A stretch of 64,000 bases of DNA from Antitrichia curtipendula (Eukaryota > Streptophyta > Bryopsida > Hypnales > Leucodontaceae). Shown piece after piece: positions 1 through 12,358 of this stretch; position 1 is the stretch's first letter; every line of letters begins with the position of its first letter. The notes under the pieces are model-generated. The model was not told where the DNA came from and ran no database searches. It was given only the letters and a program-made list of their open reading frames with translations. The position numbers and the translations under genes are program-made. The stretch covers positions 12,798,725 to 12,862,724 of the forward strand of contig OX579634.1 in NCBI GenBank assembly GCA_951230915.1. The letters are read 5' to 3'.

Positions 1-323
1 TGCATTGAAGAAGGAATCCAAAGAAGCACTACCAACATGGACATTTTTTTCCTACAAATGTGATCTTCTAAAGTGTAGATGCATGGTTTTTCGCAAGGCC
101 AAAAAAATGATTTTTTATCACTTCAAATGCTAATATCTTACAATCCACACAATGCAAATTTCTAAAAAAATTTCCACATATTTTCAAACCAACACACTGT
201 AAAATCCTATGGTAAAATGTGTTTACCTAGACATGTTGTTTTCTAAAATTTGGTACTTATACAAGAAATGACAATTTTGGAGCGTTTTTGGTGAAAACAT
301 AGTCAAGGAACTATAGGGGTTAA
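1..323 (+). mobile_element. Right part of a TTAA-flanked piggyBac-like MITE, cut by window start
   Basis: The segment ends in CTATAGGGG followed by TTAA (320-323), like the right ends of the elements at 29460-30209 and 55710-56692. It shares their internal order: a cttgcaatc-type block near 136, a tccacatattttca block near 172, an aaatcctatgg block near 202, and gacaattttggagcg near 270. The left end lies outside the window. No coding capacity is seen. The superfamily assignment is inferred from the termini. Confidence 0.7.
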
Positions 324-509
324 TTATTAAATGCAAGTGCAAATTTGAGGCCTTTGCTAAGATGGTCAATGGCCCCTGGGGTTGGTTTCATATTTCAACC
401 GCCTTGAAGCTTGTCCCCAACGTCTCCGATGGATGCTTGGCCTTTGTTTGATGGGACTCACAACCACTCCCAATGTTGTATCAATTGGTTTTTGTTGCTC
501 ATGTGGTTG

Positions 510-812
510 TAAGGTGGCTCTAAAAGCGACCTAGCTCTAAAAGCAACCTCTAACACAAAGGTACATTTTACTTTCTTCAATGTATCAACATTGTACATTT
601 CAAGAGGGGGGCACTTTTAGAAACCACTGCATTTCAGCTTCAAAAGTTTGTAACTATTTCTACAAAGGTCCAAAAAATATGAAACAATTTGGATTAGATG
701 CCAATTTCATTTTTCTTCCTAGTAAAATTTACTGAAAATTGTTTCAAGGAGTTTACCTTCCCTGAAAATGCAATAAGATTTAAAAAGGTTGCTTTAAGAG
801 CCTCCTACCTTA
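510..812. mobile_element. Short TIR element with TAAGGTGG...CCTACCTTA ends
   Basis: The left end TAAGGTGGCTCTAAAAGC (510-527) is mirrored by GCTTTAAGAGCCTCCTACCTTA ending at 812. The interior carries a short inverted pair around 540-620 (aaagcaacc...tttagaaaccac). Related copies occur near 51524-52135, and the ends resemble those of the 13685-14077 element. No clear target duplication was found. Probably a non-autonomous DNA element of unassigned superfamily. Confidence 0.45.
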
Positions 813-1313
813 AGTCAAGTCATTCTTCCGTTTGTGTCCCCATTTGGTTTATTCCTCGGGGGGTGCACTTAGTTCTATTACAACAAACCATGTGCAAATA
901 AGTGATTTCTAATAAACTATGATTTCAGCCTAAAATTTTGACCGTTGTTTAATAATGACTATAGGTTTCTATTGCCAAGATTTCCAACTCAAATAAAATA
1001 TGAAATGATTTCTAGAAGAGGTTGAAAATAAACTAAAACGGCATGTTTTTCAACTCAAATGATTATAGAGAACACATTTAGATGACCATTGAATCAATAT
1101 TCAACTCAAAATGAGCTTCCAATAGAAATTTATTTTTAGGAATTTTTTGTTCATTTTATAGACAATTTTTTCTTATATAATATAGGGATGTGAAAGTTAT
1201 TTTTCAATTCTATAGTGTATCTTTTTACTTCAAAAATTTGTAACTAATGATTATTAGCAAATAAAAATATCAATAATTCAAAATATAAACTATCAAAGTA
1301 GAAAAATCTATTT

Positions 1314-1314
<1 letters not shown>

Positions 1315-1361
<47 letters not shown>

Positions 1362-1425
1362 TTAAAATTTTAAAATTTTAAAATTAATTAATTAATTAAT
1401 TATTATTATTATTTTAAATTTTAAA
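1315..1425. repeat. Compound microsatellite (TA)n-(AAATTTT)n-(TTAA)n-(TTA)n
   Basis: About 40 bases of alternating TA run into repeated taaaatttt, then ttaa and tta units. A simple low-complexity tract. Confidence 0.9.
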
Positions 1426-1659
1426 TTCAAAAAGTATATAGGGGGTCCAAAGTTTTGTTTGCACGTGGTTTCTAATGGATACTCTAAGTGAACTCCCCAA
1501 GATTTGTTCTCTAGCTAGGCCACTTGTGGCTAGTTTGTATTGTGCCTTTGTAATGAAATAAATAAATAAATAAAACTCTGATTAGCCATATCCCCTACCA
1601 CCATGCTAGTTGGGCATGTTGTGCCTATAAATAATCTTGATTTATGCAAAATAGCTAAC

Positions 1660-2491
1660 TTAACCCTAAAGGATTGTGACTATGTTTTCATAAAAACGAT
1701 GTAAAACTGCCATTTCTAGTACAAGTACCAAAAATTGAAAATAAAAAACATTTTTGGACACTTGTAACCTAAGGATCTTGTAGGATGCTGGTTTGAGAAC
1801 ATGTGGAAAAATTTCATAAATTTTCACCGCGTAAATCGTAAGATATGAGCTTTCAAATTTACAAAGAACCTTTTTTTGGCCCTGCAAAAAATTGGGCAGC
1901 TGCACTTCACAAGCTCACATTTATATGAAAAAATGTCCAAAATGGTGGTGCTTCTTTGAATTCATTCTTCAAGGTAAGTTGGCTACATGCTTGAAAATTT
2001 TCAAATCATTTGGAATTGTTCAACATATAGGAAAAAAAAAGTAAGTAGAAAGAAGTAGAGAATGGAAAGCTTTGAATCATTCTATTTTGATCAATGGGTC
2101 AAAAGTTATGTGGAGTTTTAGTTTGCGGGTAGTTATGGATTCTCTAGTCTAAAATAAACTTTGAAGGCCTTTATTGTACTCAAATGTCAATATTTTGGGT
2201 GAAAAAATAAAATCATTGGATATAGATTTAGAAAATCAATTTCAAATATTTATTTATAAAAAAAGTTTTTTTTTATCTGCTCGGATTGCCCATTTACGCA
2301 GAAAAACCATATTAGGTCATAACTTTTTATTCATATTTCCAAATGATCTGAATTTTAGTGCACATGAAAGATATTCCTCTTGCACACATTCTATTAAAAT
2401 TTCAGTCTAAAATATGAAAATCTCCAATCACACGTATCTATCCAAAATTTCTATGTTGCCAAAAGACAATGTCTAGTCCTTTAGGGGTTAA
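1660..2491 (-). mobile_element. Complete TTAA-flanked piggyBac-like MITE (subfamily 2, 832 bp)
   Basis: TTAA at 1660-1663 is followed by CCCTAAAGGATTGTGAC, and the right end reads GTCCTTTAGGGG then TTAA at 2488-2491, so the termini are inverted repeats of each other. Internally it is the reverse complement of the 55710-56692 element: gccatttctagtacaagtac near 1710, a gtggaaaaat block near 1803, and tagaaagaagtagagaatg near 2045. The open frames inside are short and unrelated to any transposase I know. Confidence 0.75.
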
Positions 2492-3325
2492 GCACATTTT
2501 TGAGGTAAGGTTAGGCAAATGTGGAATTACTTTATTTCACTGGTTGAATGCATAGTTAAGTGGACCAAAATCATTGTCACAAAGACATTTTAGGGACCCC
2601 CTCTTATTGCAAGTTCTATTGAGAATAATAAATATATATATTTTGTAATAATAAAAAGTTATACACTTTATTCTATATAGGGTTGCTTAAGCAACCATGT
2701 AATTAATGATTAAAAAATCATTAACATTAAGTATAGGAAAACTTTTGTATGGATTTCATATGGATTGTCATAGTGTCAATATTGTGTATTGAAGCTTATA
2801 TTTTGTTTAAGTGAACTTCTATAAGAAAAAAAAGAACTCTATTGTACATAGATATGATAATAAGTGTTCCAAATTGATGTTTCATATATCATTAATGTAC
2901 TTCAATTGTGAGTTGGAGACTTTTTTGTAGTCTAAAATGGTATATATTTTCAAACGTCCATTTTAAGGCCTTACTTTATTATTTCTTCATTTTGGAGGCT
3001 AATCCCTTCAGTGTGGAAAACTCTGGATGGGTGTGATTTTCAAAAGAACATTATATAAAAATATAGGATCGTTCTAAAATATAGTTATTTGAAATTTAGC
3101 CACCTACAAGAGTATTCAAACGATAGATTGAACCCCCAACTAAGATTTATGGCCCATGACTTTCACATGCCTTTTATCCATACCCATCTAATTCAAATGT
3201 GCACATTCTCCCGCCTTTGTAGGATACCAATGCATGTGGCATGGCTACTAGCTTGGAGCTTGCTGATGGACTTTGATAGACTTTCAGTGAGTCATTACGT
3301 GCCGCTTTTGGTGCAATCAATCATA
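2492..3325. other. AT-rich intergenic sequence, no feature seen
   Basis: No repeat ends, coding stretch or RNA gene recognised between the TTAA element and the assembly gap. Confidence 0.5.
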
Positions 3326-3525
3326 NNNNNNNNNNNNNNNNNNNNNNNNNNNNNNNNNNNNNNNNNNNNNNNNNNNNNNNNNNNNNNNNNNNNNNNNNNN
3401 NNNNNNNNNNNNNNNNNNNNNNNNNNNNNNNNNNNNNNNNNNNNNNNNNNNNNNNNNNNNNNNNNNNNNNNNNNNNNNNNNNNNNNNNNNNNNNNNNNNN
3501 NNNNNNNNNNNNNNNNNNNNNNNNN
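3326..3525. other. Assembly gap (200 N)
   Basis: Exactly 200 unknown bases, a round number that suggests a placeholder rather than a measured gap. Apparent reading frames across it are meaningless. Confidence 0.99.
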
Positions 3526-4760
3526 GTATAGAAGAGGCAGTCCGCAAAAGGGGATAGCCATTTGCAAGTGACTACTGAACATGAAACATGTGGCTATAAA
3601 TATACAATATGGTAGAACTACCCATAATCGACTACTTAAGCAATTTCATGCATGTTCTCAAGCAGTAGAAGACAATGTAAATTTACTGCCCTATAGAAAG
3701 ATAGAAATGATGGGCATTGCCAATTTTTTGTGATTTTTTTTCCTCAAATTAAGATTAATATGAATTTTAGAATCCAAATATTGGCCTCAACCCATACCCG
3801 ATATATAGAGTTTTCCAATTCCAATCATTCCATCACTACTTTCCCGCTCACTACTGCCTACTTTCTTGCTCACTATATCAAGACATGCATCATGACTTTA
3901 TAGTCCTAATTTGGCAAAGGAGAAAAAATCACATCCCAAACTCTGGTTGGAAACCTGTTTCAACCTTGGCTGAAAATAGTTGCACGCTACAGGTTGGATA
4001 TGGATGTTTGGTTGGTAATAGGTGGTTCTACCATAATTCAATGACATCATGGAGTGAAGAATGGTAAGAGTTAGCTACCCTAAATTTGGCAAGAAAACAT
4101 ACCAAGAATATATTGAGAATATTCAGGGACCCTTTGTAGTAAGGCTGCCCATTGTCTTTGGCTTTCGAGAATTCACATTCAACAATAGATGTTTTGTAGA
4201 AATTTGAGGTTTTTTTTAATTTTCAATTTCAATTCTTTTGGATTTTAAAGTTGAATATATCTTTGAATCCACTGTTGGGATTATTAGATTTTGAAAATTT
4301 GTTGTAGAAAAATTAATTCAAAAATAGTGCAATGTATTGTCAATTCTTGAGACATTGGTGCATTGGAGGATTTTATTTGATGTGTTTAATCTTTTGCATT
4401 ACCTTGAAAATTGGTGTAGATATGACTAACATGATTTTGAACATGTTTAAAAATTTGTATCAAAGTCCATAATGTAAGAAAATCCACAAATGGCAAGCAA
4501 AGTCATTTGAAATTCTTGGGTAGGGTCCAAAAAAAAATTGCACTTTGAATGCACATACCTTTGAATTTGTACAATCAAACTTCTTGAAATTTTTACCACA
4601 TCATTATGTTGTAGGGTAGTACAAGATCTTGTAGCTAGAGTCTCAAAAAAATAATCTTGTAAGTGTTTTGGAGCAACACAATAGAAATGACAGTTTTGAA
4701 TGAATTATGAGGAAGAAAATGCCTTGGGACTTTATGGCTTTAAACAATCCAACCATCACT
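3526..4760. other. AT-rich intergenic sequence, no gene recognised
   Basis: A 60-codon open frame at 3885-4067 has no recognisable domain. The sequence near 4440-4740 loosely resembles the 3' halves of the TTAA elements (for example tcttgaaatttttaccaca...gtagtacaagatcttgtag at 4580-4640, then agaaatgacagttttga near 4683). It may be an old decayed copy next to the complete element that follows. Confidence 0.4.
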
Positions 4761-5673
4761 TTAACCCCTTAAGGCCCAAGGCCTTCTTTCTGCCAAAAAA
4801 CACTCAAAATTGTCATTTATATAGCAAAGAGTAAAAGAATTTGAAAAATGTTTCTTTTTCTGCACATCTAACCATAGGATCTTACACCTAACTAGTATAA
4901 GAATGTGTGGAATTTTTTTTAAATTTTTGGCCGCACAGATTGCAAGATATCTGCATTTAAAGTAAAAAAAACAAGTTTTCCAGCACATTGCGGGACTAGA
5001 TTTTTGGACTTCAAACATTTTGAGCTTTAAATCTTTATAATAGATAATTGAGTTGAGAACCAAAAAGGGAAAGAAAAAAAAGTTCAAAAAAACTTAATTA
5101 TCATTCTTAAAAATACTGTTAAGTAGAAGTAGGTACAAGATAGAAGGAAAATCTAAAGTATTATATATTTTAGATGGAATTCAAATGCACTAATCCCAGT
5201 GGTGAGATTGTTCTAGCAAGTAAACCAAGCCATGCAAAAAAGAAAAATTTGAAAAATTTGAAAAATTGCTTTCAGAAATGAATCCTAGAAGTTATTTTTT
5301 TCAAGAAGATGCTCTGACTGCCCAAAAAACAAGAATGTCCATAATTTTCTCATAACAAATCCAAATGAAACAAACCAAAGCTTTTGAGATAGACAAAAAT
5401 ATATTCTATGAGAAAAAATATTTAAAAAAAATTCAAATTCTTGCAATTTTTTTTTTGCTGCCCAGGCTGCCCCCTGTCCCTTGTTTTGAGCTTATTTGGT
5501 TATAACTATTGTTCCCGTGCACCGATTGTGAAAAAAACTATATTCCCACAAAGCTTATTAGTTTTTCTATCTTCAAAAAAAGTTTCAAAAAAACACAACA
5601 AAAATTCAGCCTTTAGGTACCTGCCCGAAATCCCATTTGTCCCTCGAAGGGACAACGTTCTTTTAGGGGTTAA
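4761..5673 (-). mobile_element. Complete TTAA-flanked piggyBac-like MITE (subfamily 1, 913 bp)
   Basis: Left boundary TTAA (4761-4764) plus CCCCTTAAGGCCCAAGGCC. Right boundary is a perfect hairpin GTCCCTCGAAGGGAC, then aacgttcTTTTAGGGG and TTAA (5670-5673). It is the reverse complement of the 52156-53091 copy along nearly its whole length. A minus-strand frame of 108 codons (4761-5087) terminates exactly in the boundary TTAA. It resembles a frame in the 24922 copy, but I do not recognise a protein family and treat the element as non-autonomous. Confidence 0.8.
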
Positions 5674-6336
5674 GGGATGTTAAATTAGTGCTGTGAAAAA
5701 ATGTCAATGATAAAATGGTCTTTTGACACAAAATTATGATTTTAGAGTTTTTTATTCAAGTCGACTATTAATATCATTTTTTTTTCTAGTGTCATCATCA
5801 CTTTTTAGAGGAAATAGTATGAAGCCACCGCAGTTCTTTTTTCAAGAATAGTTACACCTGAAATTCTCTCTATTCAATTCCATCCCCGAAGAAAGAAACT
5901 TGATAAGGTAACTACACCTAAAATTGTACAAATAAGCAATTCAACATGATTTCCATTATTGTATTGAATAATTTTTGTCGGATCTTATTGGTAGTCAAAA
6001 AGGGATTTTAGATTCTCTTAAAATATATTTTTTGGACATCGTGTGAATAAACTATAAATTTTCAAAGTACTGAAAATAGGGTTTAGAGAAACCAACCATA
6101 GACTCTTATGAATAATAGAAGTACATTTTAGGATAAAATCTAGGCCATGTGGTTTTAGAAAGTAGTCAAAATTAGGTGTAGGTACCTTAATGTATGTAGC
6201 TCTTCCATTTTTTGATTATGGGTCTATGCATAATGCAAGTATTTATTGGAGTCTCTCCTTCAACAATGAGATTAATGCATGGAAATCAGGCTAAACATTC
6301 ATCCATTAATTTTTAGTTTTAATTTTAATTTTTGTT
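5674..6336. other. AT-rich intergenic sequence, nothing recognised
   Basis: No coding, RNA or transposon-end signal was seen before the tandem array. Confidence 0.5.
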
Positions 6337-7345
6337 ACAATGAGATCTTATAGACCGTGTGTCCCTCGGTCACGTTCTTGGTACCGTCAAAAAGCTCTTT
6401 GCGAGAAAGGGTGCACACGCTTTGTTTTATGATGTTTGAATCTACAACAAAGTAAAAAAATTAGAAAATTAGTTTTACGTTTTTTTTTATTGTGGCAATT
6501 GCACAAGACACACTACTCCATTCCTTGAGTTAGGTTGTTTGTTTGTTTGTTTGTTTATTACAATGAGATCTCTTGGACTGTGCATCCCCCGATCAAGTTC
6601 TTTGTACCATCGGAAAGTCCTTGTTGAGGAGAGTTGCACGGGCTTTGACCCATAGAGTTTGGACCTACGATGTGAAAGTTATTGAATTTTGAATTTTGTA
6701 TGAATTTAAAAAATTAGAAAATTACTTTTTTTATTGTGGCAACACAAGGCACACTAGTCTTATACTATAAGTTAGATTTGTTGCTTGTTTATTTGTTTGT
6801 TATGTTGAGATCTCTTGGATTATAAGTCCTTCAGTTGCATTCTTGGGACTGTTGAAAAATTCTTTGCAAGAAAAGGTTCACAAGCTTTTTTGTGATGTGC
6901 CGACCTATAGTAAGAAAACTATTGAGTTTTGAAGTTTTTATGAACAAAAAAAATTAAAATATTACTTTTATTTTGGCAATTATTGTGGCAACGGCACAAG
7001 ATACACTAGTATATACATTAAATTAGATTTTTTAATTTTGCTTTGTTTGTTTGTTGCAATGAGATCTCTGAAACCATGTGTCCCCAGTCATGTTCTTGGT
7101 ATTATTAGAAAAGAGGGTGCATGGATTGTTTTGTGGTGTTTGGACATACAATATATGTGGAAGTTATGAATTCTTGAAATATTTTTAATCTTACATTATC
7201 CTAAATTAAGGATCTTTTGGACTATGCGTCACTCAATTTTGTTCTTAGTAGCATTAGAAATATTTTTGCAAAGAAGGGTGTATGGACTTGTCTCATGGCA
7301 TTTGGACATACAATGTGATAGTTATGGATTTTTTGGTTATTTTTG
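6337..7345. repeat. Degenerate tandem array, about 5 units of 220-250 bp
   Basis: Units begin near 6337, 6560, 6802, 7056 and 7203 with variants of acaatgagatct(c)ttggac. They continue with a gtcccc...gttcttggta block, a gcaagaaagggtgcac block, and an attgtggcaa...acactag block, and end in (gttt)n. The last unit is internally deleted. Divergence between units shows the array is old. A single inverted relic lies near 14140-14245. Confidence 0.75.
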
Positions 7346-7956
7346 GATCTTTTGGGAGGGAGCATGATTAAATCATGACAAAATTGGGCCAAAGGCACAT
7401 GTCTACATTAGTTCCAAATCTACATTATTCGGTAGTATCCAAAATTGATTGTGTCAAATTGAAAGTTTGTCGTGAGAGTCCTCTTTGGAAGAGATTTCTT
7501 TCAAAAACCTCATCACACTTGCATAGTTGCATCCCGGCTATTTGAAGCATGATGAATTGATGTTGAATGTTTCTAAACATAACATTGCTAAACCAGATGA
7601 GGTGCCTCCTCCTATGGGGAGGTATAATTCTCTCCAAGAAACCTTGGGAAAAAATTGAATTATAATGCTCAAAATCTAATTGGTTGGGCTAAGAATGTGA
7701 TTCGATGCATTGTCAGACTTGAGAAAATCATTAGCTGGATGGCTCATGATATGGGGGGAGCAAAAGGCCCCCCCCCAACAAAGGTGAACAATGTTATGAG
7801 GCCTTAGTCATATCCAATGAGATGTCATGAATACTAAGAAAGTTGGCCTGGGAGAACTACCCTACCTTGTCATTATAGAAACTTATTATTTACCATCATT
7901 GATAAAAATTTGGAAATTTGGAATTAGACAGAATCCTTTTGTCATGAAATTGAGTG
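7346..7956. other. Intergenic; relics of dispersed repeats
   Basis: Around 7755-7790 there is ggggggagcaaaaggccccccccccaac, apparently a decayed end of the GGGTGAATT family seen just downstream. No gene was recognised; the 70-codon minus frame at 7425-7637 has no recognisable domain. Confidence 0.4.
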
Positions 7957-8184
7957 GGGTGAATTGCCCCCTTGCTTGTCCTTGATTTTATCCATGGGAA
8001 AACTTTGTAATTTTTTATTTTCCACCCATTATATCATTTAAATTCATATTTGCAATTAGAGGCCCAAAATTAACTTGAAGAGCTGTAGAAGATGAATTCA
8101 TACAAGCACAAAATAGTTTTTTTTTTTTCCTACATGTACCCCTGCAATGACTTTGGAAGGATGAGCAAGGGGGTTGGTTCACCC
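7957..8184 (+). mobile_element. 228-bp dispersed element with GGGTGAATT...TTCACCC ends
   Basis: Left end GGGTGAATTGCCCCCTTGC and right end GAGCAAGGGGGTTGGTTCACCC are inverted repeats. The interior has the family blocks aattcatatttgcaattagaggcc and gcacaaaatag followed by a T-run and acccctgcaatgactttgg. The copy at 31344-31571 has the same order and the same 228-bp length. Others are at 33221, 36377 and 50918. Superfamily and target duplication are not resolved. Confidence 0.6.
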
Positions 8185-8249
8185 AGCACAAAATTGCATG
8201 GGAGGCAGTAAGAAATGTAGACAATGAAAGAGGTAATTTTATTGCCTCC

Positions 8250-8398
8250 CATCCAACTTCACAACGAATATTTGCCCATTATCTTCATTTATTGAGGTAA
8301 TAATTTACTCGATTTCACCTCTTCCTAATACTACAACGAGTAAATTATTACCTCAATATATAAAGATAATGGGCAAATATTCGTTGTGAAGTTGGATG
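8250..8398. repeat. Near-perfect inverted repeat, 62-bp arms with 25-bp loop
   Basis: The left arm (8250-8311, starting catccaacttcacaacg) and right arm (8337-8398, ending cgttgtgaagttggatg) are reverse complements except for a few bases around the attgaggta/atatata position. A transcript would fold into a long hairpin. The near identity implies recent origin or gene conversion. It could be a fold-back MITE or a small-RNA precursor; the sequence alone does not decide. Confidence 0.85.
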
Positions 8399-8825
8399 AA
8401 TTTTAGGACATTGCAATTACAAAATGGATTTTTGTTTGAATATATATACAATTTTGCATACGAAGATTCTAATGTCATTCTTGAACTTCACCTAAGCTCA
8501 ACTACAATTTGCATATGGATAGATCAAGAAAAAATAAACCTTGTCTAAACACAATCATGGCTATAGATGAAATTTGCATAAATTTTGTATTTTTGTAGTG
8601 GATATCTTATTTTATCTTAGTTACAAAATTATCCAACATGAACTAAAATTCACAATTCCCCCCCAAAAATTAGTTGACATGTCACTTTTATGGAATATAG
8701 TTGTACATAGGTCAAATTTAGCCTACTAACTAAGGTAAAATATATATCCCTAAATAACTTGGACAACTTCAAAACCACCTTTTCATATCCACCTCAAAAC
8801 TATGCCAATCTTAGAATATAATATA

Positions 8826-9403
8826 CTCCCTCCGTTTCGAAATACATTTGGGGTTTTCAAATACACTTGTCCCAAATTAAATTCAAAATTGGCTCTCCAC
8901 AACTTGATGGACAACAACTTAAGCTAGTTTAAACACATTGAAGCAAAAGAATATGTGGATACTACTCTCCAGAGACTATATAGCAATTTTATCTCTGCGA
9001 AGGGAATCTAAACACAACCTCTAACCAACCAAAGGTGAAGAATTCAAACCACAACTATACAAAAATGCTACTAATAAATCTCTTATTGAGAATTTCTTAG
9101 ACTTGAATTACATGACATTTGTTGGAATTGAATATAAAAGATGTCAATAGACATCACTCCATCAATGCTTGGGAAATGATCAAAATTAATATCATTGGAG
9201 CAATTCTAGAAAAGGCAAAAAAAATTCAATTTTGTCGCCTATTTTCAATACACATCACTTCACTATTGACTTCCATCCTTTCACACCTAATTGAATTTAG
9301 TAAAAGCTTGCAGTGACTAAGAAATCCTTTGAAAATAGGAGCTACTCATGCACTAATCTAGACATTTTTAGGAAACCCCAAATTTTGGGGAGGATGGAGG
9401 GAG
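8826..9403. mobile_element. Stowaway/mariner-like MITE (CTCCCTCCGT ends, TA flanks)
   Basis: TA (8824-8825) precedes CTCCCTCCGTTTCGAAATA, and the right end aggATGGAGGGAG is followed by TA (9404-9405). The subterminal gggttttcaaatac / ggaaaccccaaattttggg blocks are also inverted. CTCCCTCCGT termini with TA duplication are known for Stowaway/Tc1-mariner MITEs of plants. A diverged second copy is at 15915-16543. The 65-codon frame at 9119-9316 inside has no transposase signature. Confidence 0.75.
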
Positions 9404-9405
9404 TA

Positions 9406-12350
9406 CTGTAGGAGTTATGTTGTGATATATATTTGAAATTAAATTGATTTGACAATGATAAAATTTACACTTTTAAATTTGATTGCCTAAAATTTTTAAT
9501 CATCATGTCGTGAGTGAATTTTCTCAACCTCAAAAGATGTAAAGCAAGATTTGATATTTATATGAAATAATACAAAAATCATGGATATTCAAAATTATAT
9601 ATTTCTTCATTAATTTGATGATTAATAAGATATATTTCTCACAATTTGTCATTAAAAATTATTTATATTTGTCATGTTTAAACATCTTTCTAATATGCAC
9701 TTAAGAAAAAATTGAAATAAATGATAATTTACAATGTATGTAGGTTTCATCCCATACTTGTTAGACATGTAGGGATGAAAATGATTTATTTGAACAGTTA
9801 CTGAATTAGTGAGGAAATTCCACAACTTTGAGATAAGACTTATTAATCCCATATGGATTTATATTGTTACTGAACAAATGTGGCAGCAATTTTGAGGTGA
9901 TAGGGTGATAGTGTAAAATGGATAGTCATGAAGGGATTTTTGTACATGTGGCATATAGCCATTGGAAAAAAATCATTTCAATTCCCTACACTGAAACACT
10001 CAATCTTCAAATTTACTTTCCCTCTTCAATTCCTTTCTTTGCGCAACAAACCTTGAATTACAATTTAAAAATTCAATTCAGCATATTTTCATTTAATGTA
10101 AAACTTCTACATTTAATCCTAAACTCTAATCTCTTCAACATTTTTTTCTTCAATCCCATGTCTCCTTCTCTTTCTTTGTCCCCTTTCATCTCCTAAAATT
10201 GTTCGCAAATGATGAAGAAAATACATTCATAAATATACAAATAGGTGAATTAGGAAGCATTAATTAACAACAAAAATAAAAAAGACCACCAAATAATAAT
10301 TACAAAACTATCATAAAATTGGAGCATTCAAAATCTAAAATACACTCTAATAGTAAACCCTTACACAAAATTTACAAGCATTCACAAGCATCCCATTCCA
10401 CCACAATCCAAAACATCAACACCCTCATAGATTGAGATACCAATTGCCAAATCCTAACCCTCCCATTTCATCTCCAAACACTATACATAGTGGTGCAAAT
10501 TGACTAACCAAACATTGCATAGCCAAATCCTCCTCTATGTGCATCAAGCCGATTGACTACTTTTGAAAATAATACCAAAATGACTTAATTTCAAGCAGAA
10601 TACAAAACAATGCAGAAGCAAATAATAGTTGAAGACATACCAGAATCTTTGAAGCACTATGCTTCATCTTTGGCCCACTTTTGTATTTTTCTTTGAATTC
10701 TTCAATAGATAGCTTAGTCATGTTGCACAATAAGAAAAAACACCAAGGTATAGGATTCAATATATTGCATTAAAAATGACATATGGAAAATAAAAAACTT
10801 CAAACATTGCTTGCATAGAGAAATAAAATATCCAATAATGCTTACTTGGGGAAGATCACGCAAGAAAATCAAAAGATTGGGAAGGGAGCCTACTCTCAAA
10901 GACAATTATTTTTGTGAGTAGGCTCATAGGCGTCATTGCACAATCAACGAGTCTACCACCAACGTTTCACATTTATTTGAACATGAATTGCTACCTTCTT
11001 TCTTTTCTTTGGCCTCCTTTAATACTCACATCTCATTAAGTTTTAGTTTTAGTTTTTTTGTGCAACGGCTCTAGATATTTTCAAAGGGGGAGGGGAAGAA
11101 ATTATAGGAACAAGACATGCTTGCCTCTTTTCAAAGGATAATTCATAAAACAAGGTAGAGTAGATTTTTAATTTTTAATTGTTTGATCATGTAGTTACAA
11201 GACTTATATACTTACTTCTCTACTAATTTTTAGGATTAAATCACATGTCAACAATTGTTGTTATGGTGATTGTTTACTTTATCATCTACATGTTTCCATT
11301 TTAGATTTGTGGAAAAGATGTGAACATGGCAAAGGGGCCAAAATTATTTCTTCATTTGAAAAAAGACCAACAATTACTCAATATTGTTAGTATCCTTGTA
11401 TCTTGAGAAAAAATCATTTGAAAAGAAATTGGCAAGTTGAAAGGCGAAAGAATTTTTAGCTTCATCTTAAAAAAGACTATAGATAATTATTTTTGTATTT
11501 TTGAAAGAAAAGTCAAATAGTAATTGAGGGCCAAAAATTGAAGTTAAATTTTTTATACAACTCATTCCAATAATATCATAGGAAAAGATATTAATGGTCT
11601 CTATATTTTTATACATTCATTCATCCTATTGTTGTATCCATGTTAAAACCAACCGTCCTTGTTTTCCTATCCCTCTCCTTGCATCCATGTTAAAGGCCAA
11701 TGTTCTTGTTATCTAATCCCTATTTAAATATCTATGCAAAAGGTCAAAGTCGTTGTTCTCCTATTGTTCTAACAATTGTTATTTTTTTATCCTCTAACAA
11801 TCATTATTTCCCTATTTCGCTAACAATTGTTCTCCTTTCCCTCTCTTTATATCCATATTGAATGCTAATAGTCATTGTTCTCATATCCCTCTTCCCGTAT
11901 CCATGTTGAAAGCCAACAATCATTTTTCTCTTATCCCTCTCTTTGTATCCATTCTAAAGCAGGCCACAATAGTTTCTCTTTTATGACCATCTTTGTATTC
12001 AAGGATGTCTCTATTTTAGGATCATCTATGAAAGGTGACTAACAAGTTGAAAGGATTCAAGGGTTCATTTCTATCTTCATTTGAAAGGATACTAATAATC
12101 ACCATCTTCGTATCTAGAGATAGGCCAAATAGAATCTAAAGGTGACCAATATGCTACAAATTGTAATGGGATGAATAAAACCTTTGTTGTATAATTACAT
12201 TCTATAAGAGAAATTTTTTTCAATTTAATATTTTAAAGAAATTCCAAATGTTTAGAATTAAAAATAAAAATATAGAAAATCTCTAATAACAAACTTGTTT
12301 CTTTTGAAAGTTATAAAATTACTCTTTATATAAAGTTCCTAGACAATCTT
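9406..12350. other. AT-rich intergenic sequence without recognised features
   Basis: A loose repeat of tatccatgttaaag.ccaa.gt.cttgtt...cctatccctctc phrases occurs between about 11625 and 11960, perhaps a very old short tandem array (period roughly 60-70). No gene or element end recognised. Confidence 0.4.
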
Positions 12351-12358
12351 ATCAACAA

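Noticed and set aside
3089..3582. Frames spanning the run of N
   Set aside because: Most of each translation is unknown sequence, so openness is an artefact of the gap.
6337..7345. Possible CRISPR-like spaced repeats
   Set aside because: The repeat units are long and diverged with no constant short repeat and unique spacers. The host is a eukaryote.
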